From assembly GCA_965153455.1 (NCBI GenBank), contig OZ234496.1:4101207-4165206 (forward strand): 64,000 nt of DNA, given 5' to 3'. This stretch comes from Sphagnum compactum. Lineage: Eukaryota > Bryophyta > Sphagnopsida > Sphagnales. Below are positions 35,780 to 46,880 of the stretch, piece by piece. The position numbers were made by a program, and so were the translations under genes. A model generated the notes under the pieces. The model saw only the letters and a list, made by a program, of their open reading frames with translations. It was not told the DNA's origin and made no database searches. Each line of letters starts with the position of its first letter. Position 1 is the stretch's first letter.

Positions 35780-36690
35780 ATAGAAATGACACTTGCAAGA
35801 CATGCCTTATTTGTTTTGATTAGCCCATAAATGTACAATTGTCTCACAATATTTGGTCATGTAGAAAACCCTCGGGGACATTAGGGTTAGGGTTGGAGAT
35901 AAGCCATTTGACTTCTTAAAATGGGAACGAAAGGACACTTGTCAAGCCCGGCTTCGAAACCCAAAAGTCGAGAATTTGGATACTTGAACAAGGCTACTTG
36001 AATAAGTCTTAATGTATTGAACCTAAGGATTCCACTTGAGGATATAAACGGACCCTATTCACATGAAGCCATCAAAGAGACTGAAATCTAGACTTTCCCT
36101 TTGAAACAAACCTTTTGTCAAGAGCCCATTTACATTGAAGGGTTCATTAGATTATTGCCCTTTTTTATTGAACAATTCATTGGATTGTTGGCCTTTGGGT
36201 TTTGAAGGATCATCTTTAGGGAGGAGAAAGGGGCTCATGGGGGAGGGAGGTTCATGGGTTGATTAATTATTATTTTTGGGAACTTATTTCTAAATGGGTA
36301 CCTAGTGGCTATAATGTACCCTTTAGATCTGTCTCAAACCAATGACTTGCAAGGTATCAAGGTATCACACATGACCTACCTTGCACGTCATTGGTATGAA
36401 CAACACTTCTAAGTTTCGATCCGTTACATGCAGGGCACTAAAAACCCCCTTACAAACAAACTTTGTGCACTACCCATAGATGAATTATTATGAAATCTAT
36501 TATTGGCTTTTGTAGCTGGGTTTATGGCAAATTGCCAATTGAAATAAGGCACTTCTGACCTCACTTTCCGACCTCTTGTTGGGAGGGGTCCAATTCCTCC
36601 GAAATTTCCCAAGCCCATGCGCCCCTCCTTGTTGAGAGCTTTCCAAAGACACCAAGAACACAATCTGAAGCATCCCGATTTGGTGGATCT
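35780..36690. other. Intergenic, no recognised feature
   Basis: No gene or transposon structure seen. Confidence 0.35.
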
Positions 36691-36698
36691 CATAACTA

Positions 36699-36722
36699 GA
36701 AAACAAAACAAAACAAAACAAA
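36699..36722. repeat. (AAAAC)n microsatellite
   Basis: About four to five AAAAC units. Confidence 0.9.
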
Positions 36723-37899
36723 CTACCTTCCTTCATAGATAGATCATTCAAAATGAGCAAAACACAAGGAAAATAGGGGGTTTGAAAGTAGTGTTTGGTT
36801 TGGAACAATAAAATGTTTGGTTTGGTTTGGAGTTAATTTTTTAAAAACATAGCTTGGTTATCTTTAAAGGTCAAAAGAGGGATTTAGAGCTCAAATTAGC
36901 ACACTCATATTATTTTAGATCACTCAAAATGAAGAAGACATGAGAAAGATATGGGGTTTGAAATGAGAGGTCTAATGCATTTCTTTCAAACATTTTGCTT
37001 TTTTCCTCGATATTTAGAGGTTAAAAATATATATTTCACATCTTGTTTATAGCCAAATTTGGCTAAATCTTCCTATTGATGATCATCATTTTTTCTATAT
37101 TTTCCGAGGATGAATGTCACTTTGGCTACAAGCAAAAATTCAGAGAAACAACATCCGGGACCAAGACATGGAATTTTCTCCCCGCCCCCATCCCCAATAA
37201 TAATTTTAAAAAGATTTTTCAATCTTCCCATGGTGGGGTCTAGCATCAAAGATTTGATGTTAGATTGATATCCCATTGGTCAAGAAACCCTTGGAAGTTG
37301 TTGAACAATTAAGTCCCACGAGAATAATTGCCTAAATTATGGATGGAATTGTAGGGAATTTTGGGGAAATATTTTCTAGTCCATTCTTTTTTTAAAGAAT
37401 TTTTTTATTTATGTGACACTTGGTGTGTTCATTAAAAATAAGGTGCTTGGTCCCAAGATTTAATATACTTGGGTTAGATACCCATTTTCAACCCTAGGAT
37501 TCAAGCACTTCTTTTCCTTTTTTTTCCAAAATTCTATGAGGAATAGACACAAAGGTTGGAATCCTTTTCTTTTTCTCACTTGTCAAAAATTAATGAAAAT
37601 TAGGAATTACTATAAGTTTTCCTTTGGGTGGTTGTTAATACTCTAAATTCAAAGGAAGATGAATATTCATTTAAGGCCTACATCATAAGGAAGAAGAATG
37701 GACAATATACTTTACTTAATTTTTGACTCCAATAGGTCATTTGTAAGTGAAGTAATCCTTGTGTTCATGGTAAGTTTTTGCTTTTCTTTCCTTTTTAGGA
37801 CTCAAGACTAGGTCATTCATGGGCAAGGTATGTAGTTGGAAACCTTTATTTGGCAATTAAAAATATTTCATTCAAGAAAAAAATTAATTTTTGTTTTTC

Positions 37900-38010
37900 A
37901 ATTTTGTGATGTAGCCACACTTGCAATCATCCATTTAGAGGAATTAGCCAAATTTGGCTACAAATCGGAGAGGGAAGTAAGAAAAATTAAGAATAGTTCT
38001 AAAATTTGGT
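37900..38010. repeat. Dispersed repeat family B (copy here and at 44175-44310)
   Basis: Shares TTTGTGATGTA, TAGCCACA, TTAGCCAAATTTGGCTACA, GAGAGGRAAGTAGAAA-like text and a terminal TTTGG...GAAC with 44175-44310. A partial GCCAAATTTGGCTA also occurs near 37050. The palindromic core CCAAATTTGG is conserved. Confidence 0.6.
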
Positions 38011-39080
38011 GACATACTGGAACTGAACCAAATTGATTGAATGTGTAATTGTAAACTAAATTTTCACATCTCTAACAAGGAAAGATAAAAAATGTCATAC
38101 AAAGTGTCTCCATTTATCTAAATCAAATTCACAAACACAATATTTTGTTCCACATAAAATGTTTGGGCACATTTCAAACCTGTAAATAACTTCATTTTCA
38201 ATATTCATATCCATTCCTAACCTATGGTCAGTTTTTTCATTACATAATTCTTTTAATATGAAAGCAATTTTTTTGTGAAAATATGACATTGATTTTTGAG
38301 GTGTTGAAAATCATCATAATCATGCCAGGCTTAGGATATGAATTACTTCAATATTCATATGACGTTATTGTAATAAACTATTGTAATTCATGAAAAGTAT
38401 TTATTAGCTGATTTGATTTGTTGAAAATTAATTATAAATCATTTTTTTTATGAATGTGGAATCCGACATTATGCTATGATCAAACTTTTTTTTGGCTGAA
38501 ATATCCAAAAGGTGACATTGCCATAGTCTCAAAACTCTAATGCATAGGTTTTGAAACTCTCTTTAAACCTTAAACCTTCCTTCTCATTAACAACAATGGT
38601 ATCAATAGAAAGTTCTTTGTTGTCTTGCCTTCCAATGCGCACCTCAGTTCGTCAACACAAGAGGCAATGTAAAGTTCATTTGATTTCACCAGTCCTATGA
38701 TGTTGAAAATTGAGTTATTTGTTTTTCACGGTCTTAGAGGCAAGAGCAATGGCTTATAGATTGTAAAAACTAGATTCATAAATCTTTGATTTTGGCCATT
38801 ATATGGATTTTGAGAACTTATGACCTTGATTAATAGGGAGTCAAGGGAGTTGAAAACAAATTTAGGGTTGATGAACATGGATTCGAGATTTGAGAAACCT
38901 CCATAATATAAGGTGCTAGTGGCGTTAATGTCTAATTCAACCATGTCTCCTATGAAGTTTCAAGGTGGTGGTGCACGTCACAACAATTTATCAAAAAAGG
39001 AGCTAGGGATATAAGGTAGACCACAAAGTCACATTAGTCTTTCAATGTGGGAACTTCTCTTCTTGAAATATCTATAAAAA
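38011..39080. other. Intergenic, no recognised gene
   Basis: AT-rich; short open frames only, without recognisable family. Confidence 0.35.
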
Positions 39081-39084
39081 ACTT

Positions 39085-39725
39085 TGCTCCTTTCATTTCA
39101 TTTGTAGAAGTTGTTTGTCTCTCTATCTATGTGTCTTTTTAAGGATTTATGTTGCTATTGTTGAGTCTTTTGACATCAAGGTACATTCCAAGTTATTTGG
39201 CATTAGCAACTTCTTGATTGTGGTATGTTAGAGTTTTTAGGGTTTAGTTGCCACCTTGAGAGTTATAACATGTTGATCAAGGAACTATAATAGGCTAGGA
39301 GGACAATGATTAAAGAGAACAAAGAAGAAGTTTGAAAATTGTACCTAGTGTAAATTGTAAGTACTTTTTACTTGTTCACCATTTCACTCCACATTTTGTG
39401 CATTATGCTTATTGTATATATAATATGTTTTTTGGTGTTTTGCAGCATTCAACAATTATTACTTCACCTACAAAAAACTGAACAATGCACATTGTCTTTC
39501 TAACCTAAAAATTATTAGAAAGTTTATTTGTAAGTCCTTTCATTTCAGTTGTTGAAGCTTTCTATTTTTCTATTTCTTTGATGATTTTTATTGTTATTAC
39601 TAAGTTTGTTAACATTAAGGTACTATTCAAGTAGGCAAGCACTAGCAGCTCGTTGATTGTGGTTTGTTAAGGTTTAGGTGCCAATTTCAAAATACAATCT
39701 ATTAATCATGGTTTATTAAAGCTTA
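39085..39725. repeat. Direct duplication of about 200 bp
   Basis: 39085-39290 and 39530-39725 align over TCCTTTCATTTCA...GTTGTTTGTC, TTGCTATTGTTGAGT...AACATCAAGGTAC, TTCAAGT..GGCA.TAGCA.C and TTGATTGTGGTTTGTTA. Moderate divergence. Confidence 0.6.
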
Positions 39726-39912
39726 CTAAGGTTAAGGCCGATGTCATCATTCATTTATCATTTAGGGCACATGCTTTCGAAACTTGATGATATTCTTGTT
39801 TTGTTGAAATGTATAGCCACCATGGTCCACTTGTAAATTCCCAAAAAATTCATGTTTTTATCAATCTATCATTTGCTTTCACTACCTTGGGATATGGCTA
39901 GTCGATCTTCAT

Positions 39913-40285
39913 GGCCACAGTGAACCAACACCCACTAGTGCACCATCCATTGGATGTTCGTTATTATTCAGTTGTGGATGAACTTCAACTGAGTTAATAT
40001 TTGATGTCATCAATTTTGTAGGAAATAGGTTTCATATATAAACAAATAGGTAGGAAAATAGGCAACTTTCAGGTACATAAATGGTTCATATATAACTAGG
40101 GGTTGTTATTACTATCTACCTACTAACAACCTTGTTGTCGGATGTTGGTAAATAGGTAGAAAAAAAAAGTACCTGAGCTAACCAAAATGGTTAACTAGAG
40201 AACTAGAACCCAACAGAAAATTGTTTTATGACCATTTACCATTCATCTTTCATGGTGCATTGGTGGGTGCTGGTTCATTGTGGCC
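39913..40285. mobile_element. 373-bp non-autonomous relative of the 6-kb MULE-like element
   Basis: Terminal inverted repeats of about 34 bp start GGCCACAGTGAACCAACACC (left) and, read inward from the right, GGCCACAATGAACCAGCACC. They continue CACTAGTGCACCAT and CACCAATGCACCAT. Flanks GATCTTCAT (39904-39912) and CATCTTCAT (40286-40294) are a 9-bp duplication with one mismatch. The ends match those of the 25540-31543 element at most positions, so they belong to one family. Confidence 0.82.
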
Positions 40286-41285
40286 CATCTTCATCATTAT
40301 GACATTATGCTTTTGATTCTTTTCATGAAAGATCATACTAGCATTGTTAAATGAAATTTATGAGGACTTATGTAGGCAAAATGCTAAAAAGAAGAGGACA
40401 TTATATGACAAGGCAAGGAAGTTTCAAAATGTTCAGATAACATGCCTTCCATGAGCTAAATCCATGATTGATGAAAAGGGTGAAATGCACCAATTCAAAT
40501 CTAAAATTTACAAAACAACTTCCTAAAACATGTCGGATGTTGGAAATGTTTAGTGTCCCAACCATGTGTTAATGTTGGTTCATACTATTTCAACAAAAAT
40601 TTAGTACATATGAAAAATGAATGTGTATACATTGCTAATTCATGCCTTTCCATCTTGGACCAACTCCAAACTGATGTCCACTCTTACCAATAACAAAAAT
40701 ATGTACAATTTGCTACAATTTATCACATTTTGGCCCATGGGCGTCCTATGACCAATTATGAAGGTTTCCAAGCCTTGTTCCAAATGTTGAAAATGTGTCC
40801 AAAAAACATTGGATTTTACCAACTAGATTTTTTCCCATGAAATAATAAATAATTTTTGACCTTTTGTTGATCAAATTGTAAACTTGTAAAGTCATGGTAA
40901 AACTCTAAAATCATGGTAAATATTTTGAAATCTAAATTTTCTTAAAAGGTTTTAATTTTATTTTAAATTAAAAATTATAGGCTTGTTTTTTAATTGGTTT
41001 TGGGTGCAGGTAAGGCTTGAGCTATAATGGGCAATAACCCTTTGGGGGTCAAGGTTCAAACCCCCTTCAAGCTATTACGATTTAAATCTTCCTCATTCAA
41101 ATATAGATCTTATGATTATTATTAAATAGATTAATGTGTCAATTCAATCTTTTCATCCATATGCCAGTGTAAAGTTTGTTTTCTGTTAATAAACTTATGA
41201 CTTTTATCCTATAAGTGATCACTACGTCACAAACTTACAATGTCATGAAATTTCAATAAAATCTGTGTGAAAATCATAAACCTAT
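40286..41285. other. Intergenic DNA with a B-box-like tRNA/SINE trace
   Basis: GGTTCAAACCC at 41053-41063, preceded by GGTGCAGGTAAGGCTTGAGC at about 41003, resembles a pol III B box and a degenerate A box at tRNA-like spacing. No full tRNA fold is evident. The rest is AT-rich with no gene. Confidence 0.3.
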
Positions 41286-42112
41286 ATGTCCATGCAAAAT
41301 CTGTGGGCTTCAAAGTTTCAAAATGACACGAAAAATATATGTATTATTTGTATATAAATTATGTGTCTTTTCCATCTGTGATGTTTTGATATGAAATACA
41401 TAAGGTTTACATTTTAACTAAATCTATGTAATTATGATGATGTAATTTTGGATAAAATTATGCAATTTCTGTGTATTAAACATGAACATTCATATATGTC
41501 ATTCAAAAAAATGTCTCATTTGTTTGTATATATAAGATATTGAATACGTACAAATATCATTCATATGAACCATAGCACATAATTCATGCAATTTTTGTAC
41601 AAACTTACGAAAATCAAATTTTGCACAAAATTTGTATGAATTTATAAAGCCTAGTAAGTTTCTGACATAGTTAGGTTTACTAAAGTTTAAGGTTGCACAT
41701 TTGCTTGTATTGGCTTCTAATTGGTGTTCCATCACCAACTTACTAAGCTTCAGGGGTTCGTACAAATTTTGTGCAAAATCCAGTTTTCATAGGTTTGTAA
41801 AAAAATCACACAAATGATGTGTTATTGTTAGTATGAATGATATTTATCTGTATTCAAAATCTTAAATATTCAAATGGATGAGATTTTTTTTTGAATGACA
41901 TACATGAATGTTCATGTTTAATACACAAAATCGCATGGTTTTATCCAAAATTACATCATGATAATTGTACGAATTTAGTTAAAATATAGATCGTATAAAC
42001 TTCAAATCAAGACATCACAAGTAGAAAATACACATAATTTATACATAAATAATTTATTTAAAAATTTCATGTCATTTTTACACTTTGAAGACTATAGGTT
42101 TTGCATGGACAC
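41286..42112. repeat. Large imperfect inverted repeat (foldback)
   Basis: The left arm 41286-41660 and right arm 41738-42112 are each 375 bp and complementary along their whole length, by eye about 75-80 percent. They flank a 77-bp loop. Good blocks are GTCCATGCAAAA, TGTGTATTAAACATGAACAT, ATGTCATTCAAAAAA and TTTTGCACAAAATTTGTA. Transcripts could form a long hairpin. No target duplication was found at the outer ends, so the type (foldback transposon or local inverted duplication) is unresolved. Confidence 0.85.
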
Positions 42113-42214
42113 ATTAAAATTATCTGTAAAGTCTGTAAAATATGGCATTGGATGAGATTTCAAAAATCAGGGAAAAAAAAACATTGGGGTACAATGGCGA
42201 GGCATCAAATTTAA

Positions 42215-42375
42215 TTTAACAGCAAATTTGGTGATAAACTAAGTTTGCCTTATCCTTTTTTTTCATGAACACCTTCAACCAATCACTTCTGCTAGGTGTA
42301 CTACTATAGCTACAAATGTTTTTGAATCTCATGCATTTAATCTTGAGTCTTAATATATCATACCCTTGTATAATA
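42215..42375 (+). repeat. Dispersed repeat family A, copy 2
   Basis: Partial copy with GGTGATAAACTAAGTTTGCC, ACCAATCACTTCTGCT, CTACAAATGTTTTTGA and a TTGAGTCTTAATATATCA end, aligned to 31930-32100. Confidence 0.5.
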
Positions 42376-42819
42376 AATTTTCATGATTTTGCAGACAATA
42401 ATTAGGAACGGATGAAGCATCAAATGAAGGGTGCAACTAAACCCCACAAGGCATGACTTTACGAATAACTCAATTGTTTTATGATTTTCGCATAGATTCT
42501 ATTGAAATTTCATGATATTATAAGTTTGTAATAAATAAGTAAACAAATATACTCTCTTCGCAATAATCTTGTAGCCAAATGCACCCCCTTGCCAACCCAA
42601 AATCTTGTTAATGTTTTAGTGTCACTTATTATGATTATATCCAATCTACAAACATTTGTCCAAATTCAATTGGCCACCATAACCACTCTTAAGAATAAAA
42701 AATTTGTTGAAAGCAAGTTCAACTCAAAAGAAAAAAAATAGCCAACTAAGGGAAGTTAACTTTCATTTGAGTACTCACATTTGCAACTAGCTGGACTTGA
42801 AAAAAAGAATGACTGGCTA

Positions 42820-43100
42820 TGATATAGTGAAGACATTTGTACTCACCACCCTTCACGGCTTTGCCATTGAAAAGATCATCACCACCTATCCTAGATTGTG
42901 TCAAAACATTGGACTTCTAAAAAAAATTAGTCAAAAGTATTTTGAGCCCAAGTTGAAAGAGTGACAACAATACTATGTCATTTGCATACAAGAGCTTAGA
43001 AGTCAAATAACTATGACATCATAGTTGCTTTGAGGAAGAATCCTTATCAACAAAAGAAGGGAAATGTGTTGTTTTTGTCAAAAAAGAACTCCAACTCATA
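42820..43100 (-). pseudogene. LINE-type reverse transcriptase remnant
   Basis: Read on the minus strand, the catalytic block is LLYANDIVLLS (about 42965-43000), the YADD-type reverse-transcriptase motif with Asn for the first Asp. It is preceded by a decayed ILPQSNYDVI-like block with frame changes. It is followed by FQLGLK, KSNVLTQSRIGGDDLFNGKAV and EYKCLHY, matching the order of thumb-proximal motifs in non-LTR elements. Frameshifts and stops abound, and ends and other domains are not identifiable. Confidence 0.5.
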
Positions 43101-43667
43101 TATGTAAATGACTAAGTAATGGACACATAAATAAAGGGCAAATGATGAAATTATTATTTTTGTCCTGCCCAAAAGTCAAGATGATGGCAGATTAAATATC
43201 ATCATAGAGGCTCCAATGGGTTTTGTCGAGTGACCGTTGGAGCTTCTTACAGGATTGATTTCTTCGAGGGCAAGATGACATGACAAGTTTTTGCTTGATG
43301 TTAGGCTTTTTCCTTTTCCCCATCTCTTGCTTTGTTGGAAGCATCACGTGTGCATTTTTTTGCACTACAGAATGGGCCCAAGTAGTACCCATTCCACCTA
43401 GGAACGAACATGTCAACCCTAGTAGAGTGCGATGCTATTCCATCCATCGGGTGGTAATAGGTTTTACGAATGCCTGTTCCAATGCGTAACCAGTGTTCCT
43501 CACCATTTGATTGACATCACAAGTACTTGAGTTCGTGTAAGACCTATTTGGTTCTCTCCCTATGTTCAAACATAATAACTTGTGTTAATTATTTCCCCAT
43601 CCTTGCCCATAAACATGATAACTTTGACAACATAAATTGAGCAACCATTTAAATTCTGACCACCATA

Positions 43668-43952
43668 GAGCAGCTCCGAACCTGCAAAAATTATTTCTGC
43701 CATTCCCAACCCCACTCATAAAACTAAAACTAGGACTAGAAACAGGTGGAAGACTACTAATAGCAACCCACTTGGACCAATCAAACTATCTAGCCAATCA
43801 CAGCAGGTGTTAGGCTCTACTGTGCCTTACACCAGCCTCTGGAAAAATGCTGGGCCAAAACCATTTTGTTGAGCCAAACCGGTATGTTTTGACTTTTTCT
43901 TCGTCCAATTTTCTCTTGCTGGGCCACATACTGAGAACCAGTGGAGCTGCTC
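43668..43952. mobile_element. MITE, copy 2 of the 32674 family
   Basis: Short inverted ends GAGCAGCTCC on both sides. The interior aligns with the copy at 32674-33013: CAACCCCAC, AAACTRAAACTRGGAC, CACTAATAGCAA, CCACTTGGACCAATCA, TGTTTTGACTTTTTCTTC and GTCCAATTTT. The flanking triplets (ATA and TGA) do not match, so the duplication has decayed or the ends are slightly off. Confidence 0.72.
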
Positions 43953-44174
43953 TGACCAGGCACAATGGGCTTCACCCCACCATGTTCCATAACACATAAC
44001 AATCCCTGCTAGGCTACCCGGAGCCTTGGCACAGGCACCTCAAATCCTAAAAGGGTCTAAAGATAGACCCTTCCCCTACTCTAACCCAGACCAATCCAGC
44101 ACCAAAATTGAGGCTAAACTGAAGAATACAAATTCAATCACAAGAATTAAGGGTTTTTTTTTTTTTTTTTTTCC

Positions 44175-44310
44175 CCAATTTTGTGATGTACTTACTTAGC
44201 CACATTGAGGATTATCCTCAAGTGAAATTAGCCAAATTTGGCTACAGTTCAGAGAGGAAAGTAGAAAACAAATTAAAGAATCATGCTATATTTTGGCCAC
44301 ATCACATCAT
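44175..44310. repeat. Dispersed repeat family B, second copy
   Basis: Homologous to 37900-38010 (TTAGCCAAATTTGGCTACA core). A 20-nt T tract precedes it near 44154-44172. Confidence 0.55.
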
Positions 44311-44514
44311 GGAACCTATTGTCTAAATATGATGATTTAAAAAAAGTTTTAAAAATCCTTGCAATCTGGCCAGTTTGGCACTTTATTTCTCAAAAATTCT
44401 TTCTATGAGTGCCATTGAATTTTGCTTTTGTTGCAAAGCGACGAATATCCTCTCAAAAAGAAAAGCTGCCTAAGAGAACTTTTTAGGCTTTCTTTTTTTT
44501 CCGGGTGGGTTTCG

Positions 44515-44800
44515 TGCATTGTTGGGTCTCCACTTCCCTGAGCGCCTCCACTGTTGCTACATATATTTTAACTGCTCCTACCTGTAGAGCTATTATAATT
44601 GCTCTCCAACCTTGTAAAATAATATCAGATTTAATTTTTAAAATTATACCTTGAAAAAATACCAGATTTAATAAAAAATTTCATTACTTTGAGGACCTGA
44701 CTCATTAAATGCTGAGTTTCAGCATTTCACACCCAGATCTAATAAAATTTCCTTACTTTGCAGACCTCACTCAAAGACGGGTTTGGGGGTGAAAGGAGGC
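44515..44800 (+). repeat. Dispersed repeat family A, copy 3
   Basis: Contains CCCTGAGCGCCTCCACTG, GCTACATATATTTTAACTGC, CTCCTACC and ATGCTGAGTTTCAGCATTTC, followed by CTCAAAGACGGGTTTGGGGG, collinear with 31975-32170. An extra segment (about 44625-44700) looks like an internal duplication. Confidence 0.6.
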
Positions 44801-45239
44801 ACAAAGTCAAGGTGAAGACATGGTGACTTTAAGGAAAATTCTATTATTAGGACTAGGCATTTGGTTGATATGTTAATAAAAAAAAAAACTGAGCTCAAAC
44901 TCGCACCCCAAGAACATACAATTTTTTAAATTAATAACCGGAACCGGAGGTTCTTTGTTTGTAAAGAACCGCCCAACACTGGTTTCGGGACAGCATCTGG
45001 TATCCGCCCAACACCGGTTTTGGGGGCAGGCGACAAAAAAAGCCTCACAAAAGAGTGAGAGGAAGTGTTGTGGGAGGGAGACAGAGCACGTTCGCAGAAT
45101 GCGAGAAATGGACACAGTTTTCCTGCACAGAGCTCATGGAGATTGAGCTCAGTAGTACTAGGCAAGCAAGCGGAGCTCTGATTTGCAGCATCCTCCTCCT
45201 CCGGTGACAACAAACTTCTCTGCAACTCGCATGCAAGAA

Positions 45240-46445
45240 GGTAAATTCTTGCAAATTCCGTTGTTCTTTTGTTTTGTATCTTTCTTGTTTGGAACTTGAA
45301 CATGAACACTAAGTTTTTTGTGTTATCGTATTTTGAGTCCTGTTTCTCAGAATTTTGTGACATCTGTGTAGAGATATGATAGTTGTCGGTTTCCTGTTCT
45401 TGTTTTTTCTTTTTTCTTTTTCTTGGTGGTGGTTTCAAGATCTTCTTCTTCTTCATTTCGCAATTGACTACTAAAGCACTGTCGTGGATTGTGCATTTGC
45501 TACCGGTGTCAATTGTAAGAAATTCTGTTTTGTCGTGTGTTCTTCTTCTCTTTCTGGAGATTTCATGAACACTATGTTTTTGTGTGTGATCTTTGTATCT
45601 GCATCCACGAGTCCTGTTTTAGTAGGAATTTGTGACGCTTGCGTAGTAGAGAGATGATTGTTGTCGGTTTCTTGTTCTTGTTTTTAATTTCTCCAGCTTC
45701 TTCTTCTTCTTCGCAATTGACTACTAGAGCATTGTCGTGGATTGTGCATTTGCTACCGAAGCGAATTGTAAGAAATTCTGATTTGTTTTGTGTTCTTTTC
45801 TTGTTTGGGACTTTCATGAACACTTTTGTTTCTGTGTGATCTTTGTATCTCCAACCACGAGTCCTGTTTTAGTAGAAATTTGTGACTCCTTCGTAGAGAG
45901 AGGATATCTGTCGGTTTCTTGTTCTAATTGTTTTTCTCTTCTTCTTTTCTCGCGATTGACAAGAGCATTGTTATGACTTGTAAGAAATTCTGTTTTTTTT
46001 GTGTGTGTGTGTTATTTACTCTTTGGAGCTTTCATGAACACTATGTATGTTTTTGTGTGATCGCATCTGCAACCACGAGCTCTCTGTAGTAGAAATCTGC
46101 GACGCTTGCGAAGAGAGATCATATCGGTCGGTTTCTTGGTCAGATTGCTTTCTTTTTCCTTTTTTTCTTAGTTTTTTTCGTGATTGATTACTGGAGCATT
46201 GTCGTGGATTGTGCATTTGCTACGAAAGTATGTGTTGTTTTTTTCTTGTTTGGAACTTTCATGAACACTTTTGTTTCTGTGTGATCTTCGTATCTGCAAC
46301 CACAAGTCCTGTTTCGTAGAATTTTGTGACGCTTTTGTAGAGAGATGATAGTTGTCTGTTTTGTTGTCCTCTTTTTTTTCGCGATCCACACTAGAGCATT
46401 GTCGTGGATTGTGCATTTGCTACCGTTGTGAATTGCAAGAAGGGA
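45240..46445 (+). repeat. Five-unit tandem repeat in the GRAS gene leader
   Basis: Units of about 200-265 bp repeat CATGAACACT, GTGTGATCTTTGTATCTGC, CCACGAGTCCTGTTTTAGTA, TTTGTGACGC, GAGAGATGATNGTTGTCGGT, a C/T-rich stretch, and GTCGTGGATTGTGCATTTGC (copies near 45481, 45735, 46201 and 46401; the copy near 45970 is deleted). Each unit ends with a GAATTGTAAGAA or GAATTGCAAGAA junction resembling a splice-site edge. The array probably lies in the 5-prime UTR or a leader intron of the GRAS gene. It contains many short upstream ATGs. Confidence 0.8.
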
Positions 46446-46880
46446 TTTGCGTGAGTTACCTAGATGGTCAGAGAGAGTTTCCTTTCAGATAGAATTTTCC
46501 AGATCCGGAGTTCGCGTTAGACAGTCTTGAAATATGTAGATCTGCATGTTGGAATTGAGGAAAGAGGATCGTGGAATGTGAGGATATAACGTGTGGGAGG
46601 GGAGTGTCTGTGAATGGTAGTGGAGCTCGTGTGATCGATTCTTTTGTGAGAAACAAAGAAATTGGAGAAGTGTGCTTTAAAGGATCCATAGCGATAATGG
46701 CGCTCTATGTGACTCCGGAAGGTATAACTATTGTTGTGGTGGGAATCAGCGACAGGGAACGACGAGATGGAAAGCGGAACGAAGAAGAAGTGAGAAGAGA
46801 AGAGCGTGTCGATCAAGATCGCAGCAGGTGTCTCTCTAGAGAGAGGGAGACAGAAGAAAAGAGAACGTGACAGAGAGATC

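Noticed and set aside
35590-35780. Possible LTR start with TGAGGAATCCCACATC
   Set aside because: No second LTR, primer-binding site or polymerase domain was found nearby.
44926-45456. 176-codon minus-strand frame upstream of the GRAS gene
   Set aside because: It has a low-complexity Lys-rich start, no family resemblance, and overlaps the GRAS promoter and leader repeat.
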